From assembly GCA_944320105.1 (NCBI GenBank), contig CALUGA010000003.1:1-64000 (forward strand): 64,000 nucleotides of DNA, given 5' to 3'. Positions 25,872 to 34,358 of the stretch are shown in pieces. The translations under genes were made by a program, and so were the position numbers. Below the pieces are notes generated by a model that saw nothing but the letters and a program-made list of their open reading frames with translations, was not told the origin of the DNA and searched no databases. The stretch is from an uncultured Prevotella sp. (GTDB taxonomy: Bacteria; Bacteroidota; Bacteroidia; Bacteroidales; Bacteroidaceae). Position 1 is the stretch's first letter, and each line of letters starts with the position of its first letter.

Positions 25872-28832
25872 TCATCCGAACAGCACCACGCCCTCCTGCT
25901 TCTTGCCGTCCATCATTATCTTCAAGGGGCGGTCGAAGCGCACGTGGCGCACAAACTGCGTCTCCTCCACGGCCGGCATGGCGTCGAGCACATCGCGGCG
26001 GAAGAGGCCGTCGCCACGGTAAGTGTTGATGGTGAAGTAGCCCACGCCAAACGAAGTGAGGTTCTGGAAGAAGTGGGTGCCCTGGCTCGGGTCAACACGA
26101 TAGTTCTTAAGGCCGGCCTCAACGATTACCTTGGCCCCGCTGATGTGAGGCCATTTCACCGGGACGCCCAGCCAAGGGTCGCTCGACCCCCACCTGCCCG
26201 GGCCAACGAGCACATAGCCCCGACCCTCGGCAAGGAACTTGCGGTTCATCCACTCTATCTCGCTCGCAATGGCAGGATTGTTTGCCGCCGTGAAGTCCTC
26301 GCCCGTCTTAACATACACAACGTCGGCCACGTCGTCGCTGATGCCGTGGCCAAGCGAGTTGTGCGAGCGCAAGAGGCACCGCTCGTCGGGCAGCGCGGCA
26401 AGGTCTTCGTCGAGCACCTGCTTGCTGTCCACTATCGGGCGAATCTGCAAGAGGTTCAGTTCGCCGGTCCTGTCGGCGGCAAGGTTGCAGGCAAACTCAA
26501 TCTCCACGGGGCGGCGCATCTCCTCCGTACCGAGCCGCTGCACCATCTGCAGCAGCTCCGGCAGCGGGAACACGCCGTGCTGAAGCACCCCGCAGAAGGT
26601 GATCACCTTGCGCCCTCCCTCGTAGATGCCGTCGCGGATAACCTGGTCGTAGGGGTCGAACGTAGAGGCGATGTACTGAAGCGAGCCGTCCTTGTCGGCC
26701 TCCTTGACGCGCAGGTTGAGTATGTTGAAACCGTCGTCCACCTTGAATCCGTCGCCAACGTGCGTCATGTCGAGCGCGTAGAAGCGCGTCTGGGTCTCCC
26801 GCAGGGCCATTTCCATCTCGCTGGTCTGCAGCACCTGGCGCGGATGGTAAGGACTTACGCGCAGCGTCTGGCCCCCATCTACGATGTACTTGCCCAAACC
26901 CAGGGCGAGGTTCACAATCCCCTCCTCGGCCTTCTCCTCCCCTATGGGGTAGTAGTTGAGCGAGCGCAGCACCCCGCTGAAGCTCGGGTAATAGCGGTCG
27001 CCGTAGCGGCGGCCCACCACTTCCTGCAAGATGACGGCCATCTTCTCCTGGTCTATGATGTTGCGCGTGGCGGTCATGTAAGCCTTGGAGTCGCGATAGT
27101 AAACCGAGGCGTACACCGCCTTGATGGCAGAAGCCAGCATACGCAGCATCTCGTACTTGTCGTCGAGATACGGAATCATGTAAGTGGAGTAGATTCCGGC
27201 AAAGGGTTGGTAGTGACTATCCTCCAGGAGAGACGACGACCGGATGGCGATGGGAGCCTTCACGGCATCGAAGAACGTAAAGAAGTCGGCTATCAGCGAG
27301 TCGGGCAGCTGCGCCCTGAGGAAGTGGGCCAGTATCTCCTCGTCGCTTGCATCGCTAAGGGCAATCTGGTAGAGGTTGTTCTTGTCCATGAAATCGTCGA
27401 ACACATCGGTGCAGAGCACGAGCGTCTTGGGTATGCAGACGGCTGCCCCGGGATACTGGTTAAGCTCGGGGTGACGCTTGATGATGTTGTCGAGGAAGGC
27501 CAGTCCGCGCCCCTTGCCGCCCAGCGAGCCGTCTCCGATGCGGGCAAAGTGGCCGTATGCGTCGAACTTGCCGCGGTCGAACACTGCCACCACGCCTATG
27601 TTCTTCATCCGCCGGTACTGCACTATGGCGTCGAAGATTATCTGCCGGTGTGCGTCCACGTCCTGCAGCTTGTGCCACGTGACGTGCTTGAGGAATGCCG
27701 ACACGGGGAAGATGGCCCTGGCGGAGAGCCAGCGGCTCATGTGGTTGCGGCTCACGTGGTAGAGCATCGAGTCGTTGGGTATGGTGAAGATGTTGTCCTG
27801 CAGTTCCTTGAGCGTGCGTATGCGCAGAATCTCGCGGCCCGTCTTGGGGTCGTGGAACACGAAGTCGCCGAAGCCCATGTGCTCCTCCATGAGCTTGCGC
27901 AGGTCGATGTCCATCTTCTTCGAGTTCTTGTCAACGAAGCGGAAGCCCTCGGCCTCGGCCTTGGCCCTGTTCTCCGACTCGGCGCTCTGCAGTATCAGCG
28001 GCACGTACTCGTCGCGCTTCCTTATCTCGCGGAGCAGCTTCAGGCCCGCCTCGGAGTCCTTCTTGCCCTCGCGCGGGAAGCGGGCGTCGCTTATTATGCC
28101 CAGCGCGTTGTCGCCATACTTGTCGTACAGCTCCATGGCTTCCTCGTAAGTGCGGGCCAGGAGCACCTTTGGCCTGCCGCGCTTACGCTGCGATGCGGCA
28201 TGAGGGTTGAGGGCTTCGGTGGAGAAGCGCTTTGCCTGCAGCAGTATGTAGTTGTAGAGATTGGGCAGTATTGACGAGTAGAAGCGTATGCCGTCCTCCA
28301 CGAGCAGTATCATCTGCACGCCCGCCTCGGCCATGTCGTGCTCAATGTTCATCTTGTCCTCGATGAGCTTTATGATGGAGAGGATGAGGTTGGTGTTGCC
28401 CAACCAACAGAAAACGTAGTCGAATACGGAAAGGTCTTCGTTCTCCATGCGCTTGGTTATGCCGTGCGAGAAAGGCGTGAGCACCACGCAGGGCGTGGCC
28501 GGCGAGGCGGCCTTCACGGCGCGTGCCACGTCGAAGGCATCGTTGTCGGCGTTGCCCGGCATACATATCACGAGGTCGATGTCGGTAGTTTTGAGCACCT
28601 TGTCGGCCTCCTCGATGGTAGTCACCTGCGTGAACGTGGGCGGATAGCGCAGCCCCAAGTCCATGTACTCGTCGAAGATCTTCTCGTCAACGCGCCCGTC
28701 GTCCTCAAGCATGAAGGCATCGTAGGGGTTGGCCACTATCAGCACGTTGAATATGCGGCGCGTCATAAGGTTGACGAACGACACGTCCTTAAGGTAGAAT
28801 TTGTTCCACTCTGGCGGTATCTTTGCTCTCAT
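25872..28832 (-). CDS. Receiver-domain / PEP-synthase-type ATP-grasp protein (986 aa)
   Basis: Two receiver-like domains are fused to a pyruvate-phosphate-dikinase N-terminal (ATP-grasp) domain. The first (about residues 20-150) is a pseudo-receiver (RIFNVLIVANPYD... VICMPGNADND). The second (about 185-360) keeps receiver residues: MILLVEDG, IISDARFPREG, LILQSAES and VDKNSKK. From about residue 470, IGDGSLGGKGRGLAFLDNI and AIRSSSLLEDSHYQPFAG are the ATP-grasp signatures. The phospho-histidine swivel domain and the PEP-binding TIM barrel of PEP synthase are absent, so it is not a standard PpsA. The ATG at 28832 fits the promoter upstream. Similar proteins exist in Bacteroidetes, function unknown. 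No histidine kinase lies nearby. Confidence 0.85.
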   Translation of the reverse strand: MRAKIPPEWNKFYLKDVSFVNLMTRRIFNVLIVANPYDAFMLEDDGRVDEKIFDEYMDLGLRYPPTFTQVTTIEEADKVLKTTDIDLVICMPGNADNDAFDVARAVKAASPATPCVVLTPFSHGITKRMENEDLSVFDYVFCWLGNTNLILSIIKLIEDKMNIEHDMAEAGVQMILLVEDGIRFYSSILPNLYNYILLQAKRFSTEALNPHAASQRKRGRPKVLLARTYEEAMELYDKYGDNALGIISDARFPREGKKDSEAGLKLLREIRKRDEYVPLILQSAESENRAKAEAEGFRFVDKNSKKMDIDLRKLMEEHMGFGDFVFHDPKTGREILRIRTLKELQDNIFTIPNDSMLYHVSRNHMSRWLSARAIFPVSAFLKHVTWHKLQDVDAHRQIIFDAIVQYRRMKNIGVVAVFDRGKFDAYGHFARIGDGSLGGKGRGLAFLDNIIKRHPELNQYPGAAVCIPKTLVLCTDVFDDFMDKNNLYQIALSDASDEEILAHFLRAQLPDSLIADFFTFFDAVKAPIAIRSSSLLEDSHYQPFAGIYSTYMIPYLDDKYEMLRMLASAIKAVYASVYYRDSKAYMTATRNIIDQEKMAVILQEVVGRRYGDRYYPSFSGVLRSLNYYPIGEEKAEEGIVNLALGLGKYIVDGGQTLRVSPYHPRQVLQTSEMEMALRETQTRFYALDMTHVGDGFKVDDGFNILNLRVKEADKDGSLQYIASTFDPYDQVIRDGIYEGGRKVITFCGVLQHGVFPLPELLQMVQRLGTEEMRRPVEIEFACNLAADRTGELNLLQIRPIVDSKQVLDEDLAALPDERCLLRSHNSLGHGISDDVADVVYVKTGEDFTAANNPAIASEIEWMNRKFLAEGRGYVLVGPGRWGSSDPWLGVPVKWPHISGAKVIVEAGLKNYRVDPSQGTHFFQNLTSFGVGYFTINTYRGDGLFRRDVLDAMPAVEETQFVRHVRFDRPLKIMMDGKKQEGVVLFG

Positions 28833-28937
28833 AAGCGTTTGGTTTTCAGTGTCATCGCGCCTGCGGCGGGCAGCCGTGCATTGACTGTGGCACGGCATGA
28901 GCCACCGGCATCCCCCTGCCGAAGGATTAGCGCAATG

Positions 28938-28969
28938 CAAATGTAGGCATAAAATCCGACATACGCAAG
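28938..28969 (-). promoter_or_regulatory. Promoter (CTTG-N20-TACATTTG)
   Basis: TACATTTG at 28938-28945 and CTTG at 28966-28969 on the minus strand, 20 bases apart. It gives a leader of about 100 bases before the receiver/ATP-grasp gene. Confidence 0.6.
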
Positions 28970-29010
28970 CCTGCCTCGCTATTTTGCGCATGGCGGAACA
29001 ATGAAAGCAA

Positions 29011-29045
29011 AGCGGCGGAACGCGCCTTTACGCATTCCGCCGCCG
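29011..29045 (-). terminator. Hairpin terminator of the PepSY-like gene
   Basis: GGCGGAATGCG and CGCGTTCCGCC (minus strand) pair with one mismatch, followed by a T-rich GCTTTGCTTTC on the minus strand. Confidence 0.65.
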
Positions 29046-29074
29046 GTGTTTCCATCCATCAATCCACGGGGCAA

Positions 29075-29944
29075 TCACGGCAGGAACGTCACCTGCCCGT
29101 CGGCCGTTATGCGCAGGTCGCGCTCGGGCCTCTCGGTCTCCACGAGCCAGTAGCTGCCCTCTGGCGTCTCTATGAGGTCGCAGTCGTCGATGCGCGCGCC
29201 GGGCAGCTCGCGGCCAACGGCCTCAGTCACCACCGCCGGCACGTTGCGGTCGTAGTCGGTCTTTGTCCTCACCCAGTTGCCGTCGCGGTCGAACAATACC
29301 TCTACGCTCCTGCCCTCGTGGCGCAGGTCCACCTCGTAGTAGCCGCCGTCCTCGCGGTCGAAGTCAACGATGGCGGCCCCGGGGAAGTTAGCCTCGATGT
29401 AAGCCTCGATGCCGCCGGACATTCCCCCATGGATCATGCCGCTGTTGTCGTGGCCTCGCCCGTCGTCCTGCACATCGCGGAAGAGCGTGCCTCCGAGGTC
29501 GAAGTAGAGGTCGCGGTCGGGCTGCCCCTGCTTTTCAATCTCAATCTTATATACAGTTTCATATCCCGGGCGCTGGATTTCGTCGATGTCGTCCACCCTC
29601 CAGCCGTCCTGGGCGTACGAAGTGGCCGCATAGCCGTCCTGCACCGCCTGCGGCAGCCCTTGCAGGTTGCGCCCATAGTCGGTCTCGGTCATGTGCCAGT
29701 TGCCGTCTGCCGAGTACCACGCCTCGCACTCGCGCCCATTCTCGCGGAACTCGGCCACGATGTATCCGCCGCGCTCAGTGTCCCACTCCACGGCCTCTTG
29801 GCCGCCATACTGACTGTTGAAGGCCGCCTCCACTGCCGCCGGAACGCGGGTGAAGCCGTCGTCCTCATCGTCGTCGCACGCCGTCATCACCAGCGCGCCC
29901 ACGGCGCAGAGCGCCGTCACTCTCATCCATTTCCAGTACTTCAT
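29075..29944 (-). CDS. PepSY-like (beta-lactamase-inhibitor-like) lipoprotein (289 aa)
   Basis: The start MKYWKWMRVTALCAVGALVM leads to the lipobox MTAC and an acidic tail (DDDEDD), so it is an exported lipoprotein probably on the outer membrane. At least two similar domains follow: VPAAVEAAFNSQYGGQEAVE with WDTERGGYIVAEF, and IEAYIEANFPGAAIVDFDRE with DGGYYEVDLR; each ends in 'DGNWxxTxTDYxRN'. This is the Bacteroidetes PepSY_like (PF11396) pattern as I know it. The function is unknown. It is a single gene with a -7 box and a terminator. Confidence 0.82.
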   Translation of the reverse strand: MKYWKWMRVTALCAVGALVMTACDDDEDDGFTRVPAAVEAAFNSQYGGQEAVEWDTERGGYIVAEFRENGRECEAWYSADGNWHMTETDYGRNLQGLPQAVQDGYAATSYAQDGWRVDDIDEIQRPGYETVYKIEIEKQGQPDRDLYFDLGGTLFRDVQDDGRGHDNSGMIHGGMSGGIEAYIEANFPGAAIVDFDREDGGYYEVDLRHEGRSVEVLFDRDGNWVRTKTDYDRNVPAVVTEAVGRELPGARIDDCDLIETPEGSYWLVETERPERDLRITADGQVTFLP

Positions 29945-29996
29945 GATGGTGTCTCCTTTTACTTTAGTTTGTTATCAATGTTTGTCTTTACATGGG

Positions 29997-30004
29997 CAAA
30001 GGTA
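29997..30004 (-). promoter_or_regulatory. -7 box (TACCTTTG) for the PepSY-like gene
   Basis: TACCTTTG on the minus strand about 53 bases before the start. No -33 box at normal distance. Confidence 0.5.
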
Positions 30005-30159
30005 TGGGGCGATTCTGAAATGAACCTGAAAAACGCCGCAAAAAGAGAAATAAATGTTGCAGAGCCATTTCCGCACGTGGCGGTTGGAGCCTCCGCAGCC
30101 TGCCCCACGATGCGCAGTTTTTGTAAGAATTCGTTACCTTGCGCACCATATCGCGCAAC

Positions 30160-30285
30160 CATCTGAGCCTCAACACATTGCAACAGTGGCCGTTTGGGGT
30201 GCCCAAACAGGCCGTTTTGCAACGCCGAACGGGCTGTTTTGCAATGCCGAACGGGCTGTTTTGCGCAGCCAAACGCCACGGCAGG
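30160..30285. repeat. GGCCGTTTT palindromic repeat, copy D
   Basis: Header CTGAGCCTCAACACATTGC, then GTGGCCGTTTGGGG, AAACAGGCCGTTTTGC, and two near-identical CGAACGGGCTGTTTTGC units, ending GCCAAACGCCACGGCAGG. No gene. The rest of 30005-30456 shows no credible coding frame. Confidence 0.78.
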
Positions 30286-30456
30286 GCTGCCCATGCGGCT
30301 TTTGTCAACTTTTGTTACCGTAACGCAGGCCGAAGCAAGGCAGCCGCACGGCATGGCCGTGCCGAAGCGCAAAACCTGCAGGAAGCCCCAACCGCGTTTT
30401 GGGTTAAATATAATTAAGAAAGCAAGCACCACCCCGCCAAACAGCAAGAAAACAGC

Positions 30457-30464
30457 TACCTTTG
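30457..30464 (+). promoter_or_regulatory. -7 box (TACCTTTG) for the GH51 gene
   Basis: TACCTTTG about 105 bases before the GH51 start. No -33 box seen. Confidence 0.5.
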
Positions 30465-30568
30465 CACTATATAGGCGCGCCGCAGGGCTACCCTGCCCCA
30501 AGGCACGCGCCAACGCCGCCATGCGGCAAAACAAGCCAAACGATATCACTGACATAATACGACCCACA

Positions 30569-33031
30569 ATGATGAAAAAAACCATGCTTTGCGCCATGCT
30601 CCTGGCGGCAGGCGCCACAGGAGCGGCGGCATCTGAGTCTGCGCAAGACTCGCTGCTGCTCTTCTCGTACACCACTCCAAAGGCCGACAACACCACCGGA
30701 CTGCACCTCGCCTGGAGCCGCGACGGGCAGCAGTGGAACAAGATTGGAGGCGACTTCGCCTTCGTAAAGAGCGACTACGGCCCCTGGGGCAGGGGCAAGC
30801 GCATGTACGACCCCGTGCTGGAGCGCATGCCCGGCGGCACGTGGGCCTGCTCGTGGCTGGTGAAGGAGGGCGGCCAGACCATGGCCATTACCGAGAGCCG
30901 CGACCTGATGCTGTGGAAACCGCAGGAGTATGTGTCGGCGCGGGTGAAGATGGGGCCTAACCGCAACGTGCCGCGCGACACCGTGACCTTTACCGACGGC
31001 AGCCGCGCCGTGGGCCGTGTGCTCCGCGTGGAGAAGCAGGTGGTAGAGCAGGCCATAGCCGGATGCGAGCTGGCAGCGGCCCGCGCGGCCAAGAACGCAG
31101 AGCTGATGAAGGACGACCCCGCGCGCTTCAAGGGGCTTGAGAACGTAAGCGTCAACATAACGGCGCAGCCCCGGGGCGAGAAGGCCATCAGCCCCGAGCT
31201 GTTTGGAGTGTTCTTCGAAGACATAAACTATGCCGCCGATGGCGGACTCTACGGCGAGATGGTTCAGAACCGCGACTTTGAATATACCACCGAGGGCCGC
31301 AAGCGTCACAAGGACTGGGGGCCAACCTACGCCTGGCGCACCACCGGCGACGCATCGGTAGAGATAAAGGCCGACGAGCCTATCCACCCCAACAACGCCA
31401 ACTACGCCCTGCTCACCGTGAGCAAGGCTGGCGGCGCGCTGGCCAACACGGGCTACGGAGGCATTCCTGTGGAGCACGGCAAGAAGTACCGCGTATCCCT
31501 GTTCGGCCGCATGGTGAGCGGCGCCAACCGCCGCGTGCGCATAGCCCTGCGCTGCAAGGACGGCCGCTCCATAGGCTCGGTGGCCGTTAAGCTGCCTGGC
31601 GACGGATGGAAGCGCATAGAGGCCACCATCAAGGCCACGGCATCCGACCCTGAGGCCGAGCTGGCCGTAATCCCCGAGGAGCCGGGCTGCTATGCCGTAG
31701 ATATGCTATCGCTCTTCCCCTACGACACCTTCAAGGGCCGCAAGAACGGACTGCGCCGCGACCTCGCCCAAGCCATAGCCGACCTCCACCCGCGCTTTGT
31801 GCGTTTCCCCGGCGGCTGCGTGGCCCACGGCAACGGCCTGCAGAACATCTACCGGTGGAAAAACACCATAGGCCCGCTGCACGAGCGCAAGGGCATGTAC
31901 AACATCTGGAACTACCGCCAGTCGATGGGCCTGGGCTTCTACGAGTACTTCCAGTTCTGCGAGGACATCGGGGCAGAACCGCTGCCCGTGCTCGCCGCAG
32001 GAGTGCCGTGCCAGAACTCGTCGATAGGCGGCGACGGACAGCAGGGCGGCCTGCCCCTGGGCCAGGAGATGGACGAGTACATACAGGATGTGCTCGACCT
32101 CATTGAGTGGGCCAACGGCGACAAGACCACCAAGTGGGGCCGCCTGCGCGCCGAGGCCGGCCACCCCGAGCCGTTTGGCCTCAAGTATCTCGGCATAGGC
32201 AACGAAGACCTCATCTCGGAGGTGTTCAAGGAGCGGTTCAAGCTCATCTACGATGCCGTGAGGGCAAAGTACCCCGACATCACCGTCATCGGCACTGTGG
32301 GGCCGTTCTACGAAGGCTCCGACTACGAGTATGGCTGGCAGTTCGCCAAGGAGCTGGGCGTGCCGATGGTTGACGAGCACTACTACTGCCCGCCGGGCTT
32401 CTTCATACACAACCGACACTTCTACGACGACTACGACCGCCGCGGGCCAAAGGTCTACCTCGGCGAATATGCATCACACGCGCCGCGAAGGCCCAACAAC
32501 ATGGAGACTGCCCTCACCCTGGCGCTCTACATGACCGACCTTGAGCGCAACGCCGACGTGGTGAGCATGGCCAGCTACGCGCCGCTAATGGCGCGGCGGG
32601 GCGACACGCAGTGGACACCCGACATGATGTACTTCGACAACACGTCCATACGCTTCACCACCGACTACTACATCCAGCGGATGTTCGGGCAGAACGCGGG
32701 CGACACCTACATACCTGCCACCGTGGCCGCCAACAACGCCCGCGAGGACGTGAGCCTGCGCATAGGGCAGTCGATAGTGCGCGACAAGGAGACGGGCGAC
32801 GTCATCGTGAAGCTGGCCAACCTGCTGCCCGTGCGAGTGGAATGCAAGCTGAACCTCGGCTCGCTGGTGACCGACGGCACGCCGATGGTTGAGGAGCACA
32901 TAACCGGCACGCCCTCCGACTCGCGCGCCAAACCGGCGACGGCAGCGGGAACGATAAACAGGAAGCACACCGTAGACATGGAGCCATACTCCTTCCGAGT
33001 GATAAGGATAAAGGCGAAAAATGAAAAGTGA
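30569..33031 (+). CDS. Secreted GH51 alpha-L-arabinofuranosidase with a propeller-like N-terminal extension
   Basis: Releases arabinose from arabinan or arabinoxylan side chains. The start MMKKTMLCAMLLAAGATGAA is a Sec signal. Residues 25-140 look like two blades of a GH43-type propeller (GLHLAWSRDGQQWNKIGGDF, MYDPVLERMPGG). From about residue 205 the GH51 part begins with ISPELFGVFFEDINYAADGG, followed by a beta-sandwich insert and the TIM barrel. The acid/base Glu is in LGIGNED (E546), the nucleophile in VYLGEYASH (E633); PRFVRFPGGCVAHGNGL is a family block. Length 820. The last residues (AKNEK) and the stop codon are already part of a heptamer array. A GH43-like gene follows. Confidence 0.93.
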   Translation: MMKKTMLCAMLLAAGATGAAASESAQDSLLLFSYTTPKADNTTGLHLAWSRDGQQWNKIGGDFAFVKSDYGPWGRGKRMYDPVLERMPGGTWACSWLVKEGGQTMAITESRDLMLWKPQEYVSARVKMGPNRNVPRDTVTFTDGSRAVGRVLRVEKQVVEQAIAGCELAAARAAKNAELMKDDPARFKGLENVSVNITAQPRGEKAISPELFGVFFEDINYAADGGLYGEMVQNRDFEYTTEGRKRHKDWGPTYAWRTTGDASVEIKADEPIHPNNANYALLTVSKAGGALANTGYGGIPVEHGKKYRVSLFGRMVSGANRRVRIALRCKDGRSIGSVAVKLPGDGWKRIEATIKATASDPEAELAVIPEEPGCYAVDMLSLFPYDTFKGRKNGLRRDLAQAIADLHPRFVRFPGGCVAHGNGLQNIYRWKNTIGPLHERKGMYNIWNYRQSMGLGFYEYFQFCEDIGAEPLPVLAAGVPCQNSSIGGDGQQGGLPLGQEMDEYIQDVLDLIEWANGDKTTKWGRLRAEAGHPEPFGLKYLGIGNEDLISEVFKERFKLIYDAVRAKYPDITVIGTVGPFYEGSDYEYGWQFAKELGVPMVDEHYYCPPGFFIHNRHFYDDYDRRGPKVYLGEYASHAPRRPNNMETALTLALYMTDLERNADVVSMASYAPLMARRGDTQWTPDMMYFDNTSIRFTTDYYIQRMFGQNAGDTYIPATVAANNAREDVSLRIGQSIVRDKETGDVIVKLANLLPVRVECKLNLGSLVTDGTPMVEEHITGTPSDSRAKPATAAGTINRKHTVDMEPYSFRVIRIKAKNEK

Positions 33032-33148
33032 AGAGCGAAAAGTGAAGAGCGAAGAGTGAAGAGCGAAGAGTGAAGAGTGAAGAGCGAAGAGTGAAGAGTG
33101 AAGAGTGAAGAGTGAAAAGTGAAAAGTGAAGAGTGAAAAGTGAAGAAT
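33016..33148. repeat. Period-7 array (GAAGAGT/GAAAAGT) starting inside the GH51 gene
   Basis: About 19 heptamers of the form GARRAGY run from inside the last codons of GH51 to 33148. The TGA stop at 33029-33031 is formed by the array itself. Confidence 0.9.
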
Positions 33149-33163
33149 CAATGTGCCACAAGC

Positions 33164-33235
33164 CTCCCATAGCTCCCATTACTCCCATAATTCCCATTAC
33201 TCCCAGCCCTCCCATAACTCCCATAACTCCCAAAA
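33164..33235. repeat. Period-9 array (CTCCCATAA), eight units
   Basis: Eight nonamers such as CTCCCATAG, CTCCCATTA and CTCCCATAA fill most of the spacer before the second GH43 gene, ending 18 bases before its ATG. Confidence 0.9.
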
Positions 33236-33253
33236 ACAACAAAAACCAACAAT

Positions 33254-34303
33254 ATGAGAAGAACCTTGATTTCCATCATGGCGGCTGCAATGGCATTGGC
33301 AGCCGCACCCAACGCCGCAGCCCAGAACCCGCAAAAGGGCGACTACGGCTACCTGTTCTGCCACATGAGCGGGCGAGGCGAATGGACGGCCTACGCCTTG
33401 AGCCGCGACGGACTTAACTACCACGACCTGCGCGGGGGCGGCCCCGTGTTCGACCCGGCGCAGCACGCCCGCATAGAAGGCGGCACGCGCGACGCTTACA
33501 TCTGCCGCAAGCACGACTGCTCGGGCTACCTCATGGTGACAACGGATATGTGCGTGGGCAAAAGCAAGGTGTGGGACAACTACGGAATCGACCTCCTCAC
33601 CAGTGACGACCTCATTAACTGGAAGTCGGTGACGTTCGACTTCCGCAAGGGGCCGGCAATCTTCTCCGACAAAAACAGCCCCGACCCTTACAAGGATTAC
33701 TCTAAGATAAACCGCGTGTGGGCGCCGCAGATATTCTGGGACGGCTCTTACGTGTGGCCCGACGGACGCAAGGGCGGCTACCTCATCTACTTCTCCATGC
33801 TCAACCGAGCCGAAGAGAAGTACGACCGGATGTATTATTCATACGCCGACGAGTCGTTCACCACGCTCACCAAGCCCCGCCTGCTCTTCGACTGGGGCTA
33901 CGCCACCATCGACGCCGACATAAACTACCTTGCCTCCGACGGCCTCTACCACATGATGATAAAGAAGGAGGGAGGCCAGCGCGGACTCTTCACCGCCACC
34001 GCGCCAAAGCTCACCGGCCCGTGGAGCAAGCCCGTGGATGACGACTACGTTGACTTTGAGGGCAACAAGAAGTGCGAGGGGGTGTCGGCATTCCAGCTCG
34101 CGGGCGACTCCACGTGGGTGATAGGCTACATCGAATACTCATCAAACCCCAAACGCTACCGCCTATGCCGCGCCGACAAGTACCTGCGCAACTTCCACTC
34201 TCCGCAGAACATCAAGGGCGTGGAGGCACCGCAGCACGGCTCCTTCATGCGCCTCACCAAGGAGGAATACGACCGCCTGGAAGCATGGGGAAAGGGTAAT
34301 TAG
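33254..34303 (+). CDS. Secreted GH43-like glycosidase (349 aa)
   Basis: The start MRRTLISIMAAAMALAAAPNAAAQ is a Sec signal. The propeller is seen in GYLFCHMSGRGEWTAYALSRDG, NRVWAPQIFWDGSYVWPDGR (family WAPQ block) and KKCEGVSAFQLAGDSTWVIG with a likely acid Glu; INYLASDGLYHMMIKKEGG is another blade. The N-terminal catalytic Asp is less clear than in the other GH43 gene (GGTRDAYICRK), so activity should be treated with care. It follows the GH51 gene on the same strand, separated by two tandem arrays. The TAG stop overlaps the first unit of another heptamer array. Confidence 0.83.
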   Translation: MRRTLISIMAAAMALAAAPNAAAQNPQKGDYGYLFCHMSGRGEWTAYALSRDGLNYHDLRGGGPVFDPAQHARIEGGTRDAYICRKHDCSGYLMVTTDMCVGKSKVWDNYGIDLLTSDDLINWKSVTFDFRKGPAIFSDKNSPDPYKDYSKINRVWAPQIFWDGSYVWPDGRKGGYLIYFSMLNRAEEKYDRMYYSYADESFTTLTKPRLLFDWGYATIDADINYLASDGLYHMMIKKEGGQRGLFTATAPKLTGPWSKPVDDDYVDFEGNKKCEGVSAFQLAGDSTWVIGYIEYSSNPKRYRLCRADKYLRNFHSPQNIKGVEAPQHGSFMRLTKEEYDRLEAWGKGN

Positions 34304-34346
34304 GAATTAAGTGTTAGGAGTTAGGTGTTAGGTTTTAAGGCTGCGC
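34298..34346. repeat. Period-7 array (GTTAGGA type) overlapping the GH43 stop
   Basis: Heptamers ATTAGGA, ATTAAGT, GTTAGGA, GTTAGGT, GTTAGGT and TTTAAGG begin at the TAG stop (34301-34303) and end at GGCTGCGC, the inverted form of the GCGCAGCC header seen at 12.1 and 48.6 kb. Confidence 0.8.
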
Positions 34347-34358
34347 CCGCACACCTGG

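Noticed and set aside
25944..28274. Very long open frame (776 codons) on the plus strand
   Set aside because: It is antisense to the receiver/ATP-grasp gene, is rich in His/Val/Arg as typical for GC-rich shadow frames, and has no recognisable motif.
29959..30741. Open frames running across the palindromic repeats at 30.2 kb (similar ones at 24.1 and 18.5 kb)
   Set aside because: They arise from repeat units read in any frame (for example NGLFCNAERAVL) and have no start signals or conservation beyond the repeat.
33016..33235. Possible CRISPR array
   Set aside because: Units of 7 and 9 bases follow each other directly with no spacers; no cas genes are present.
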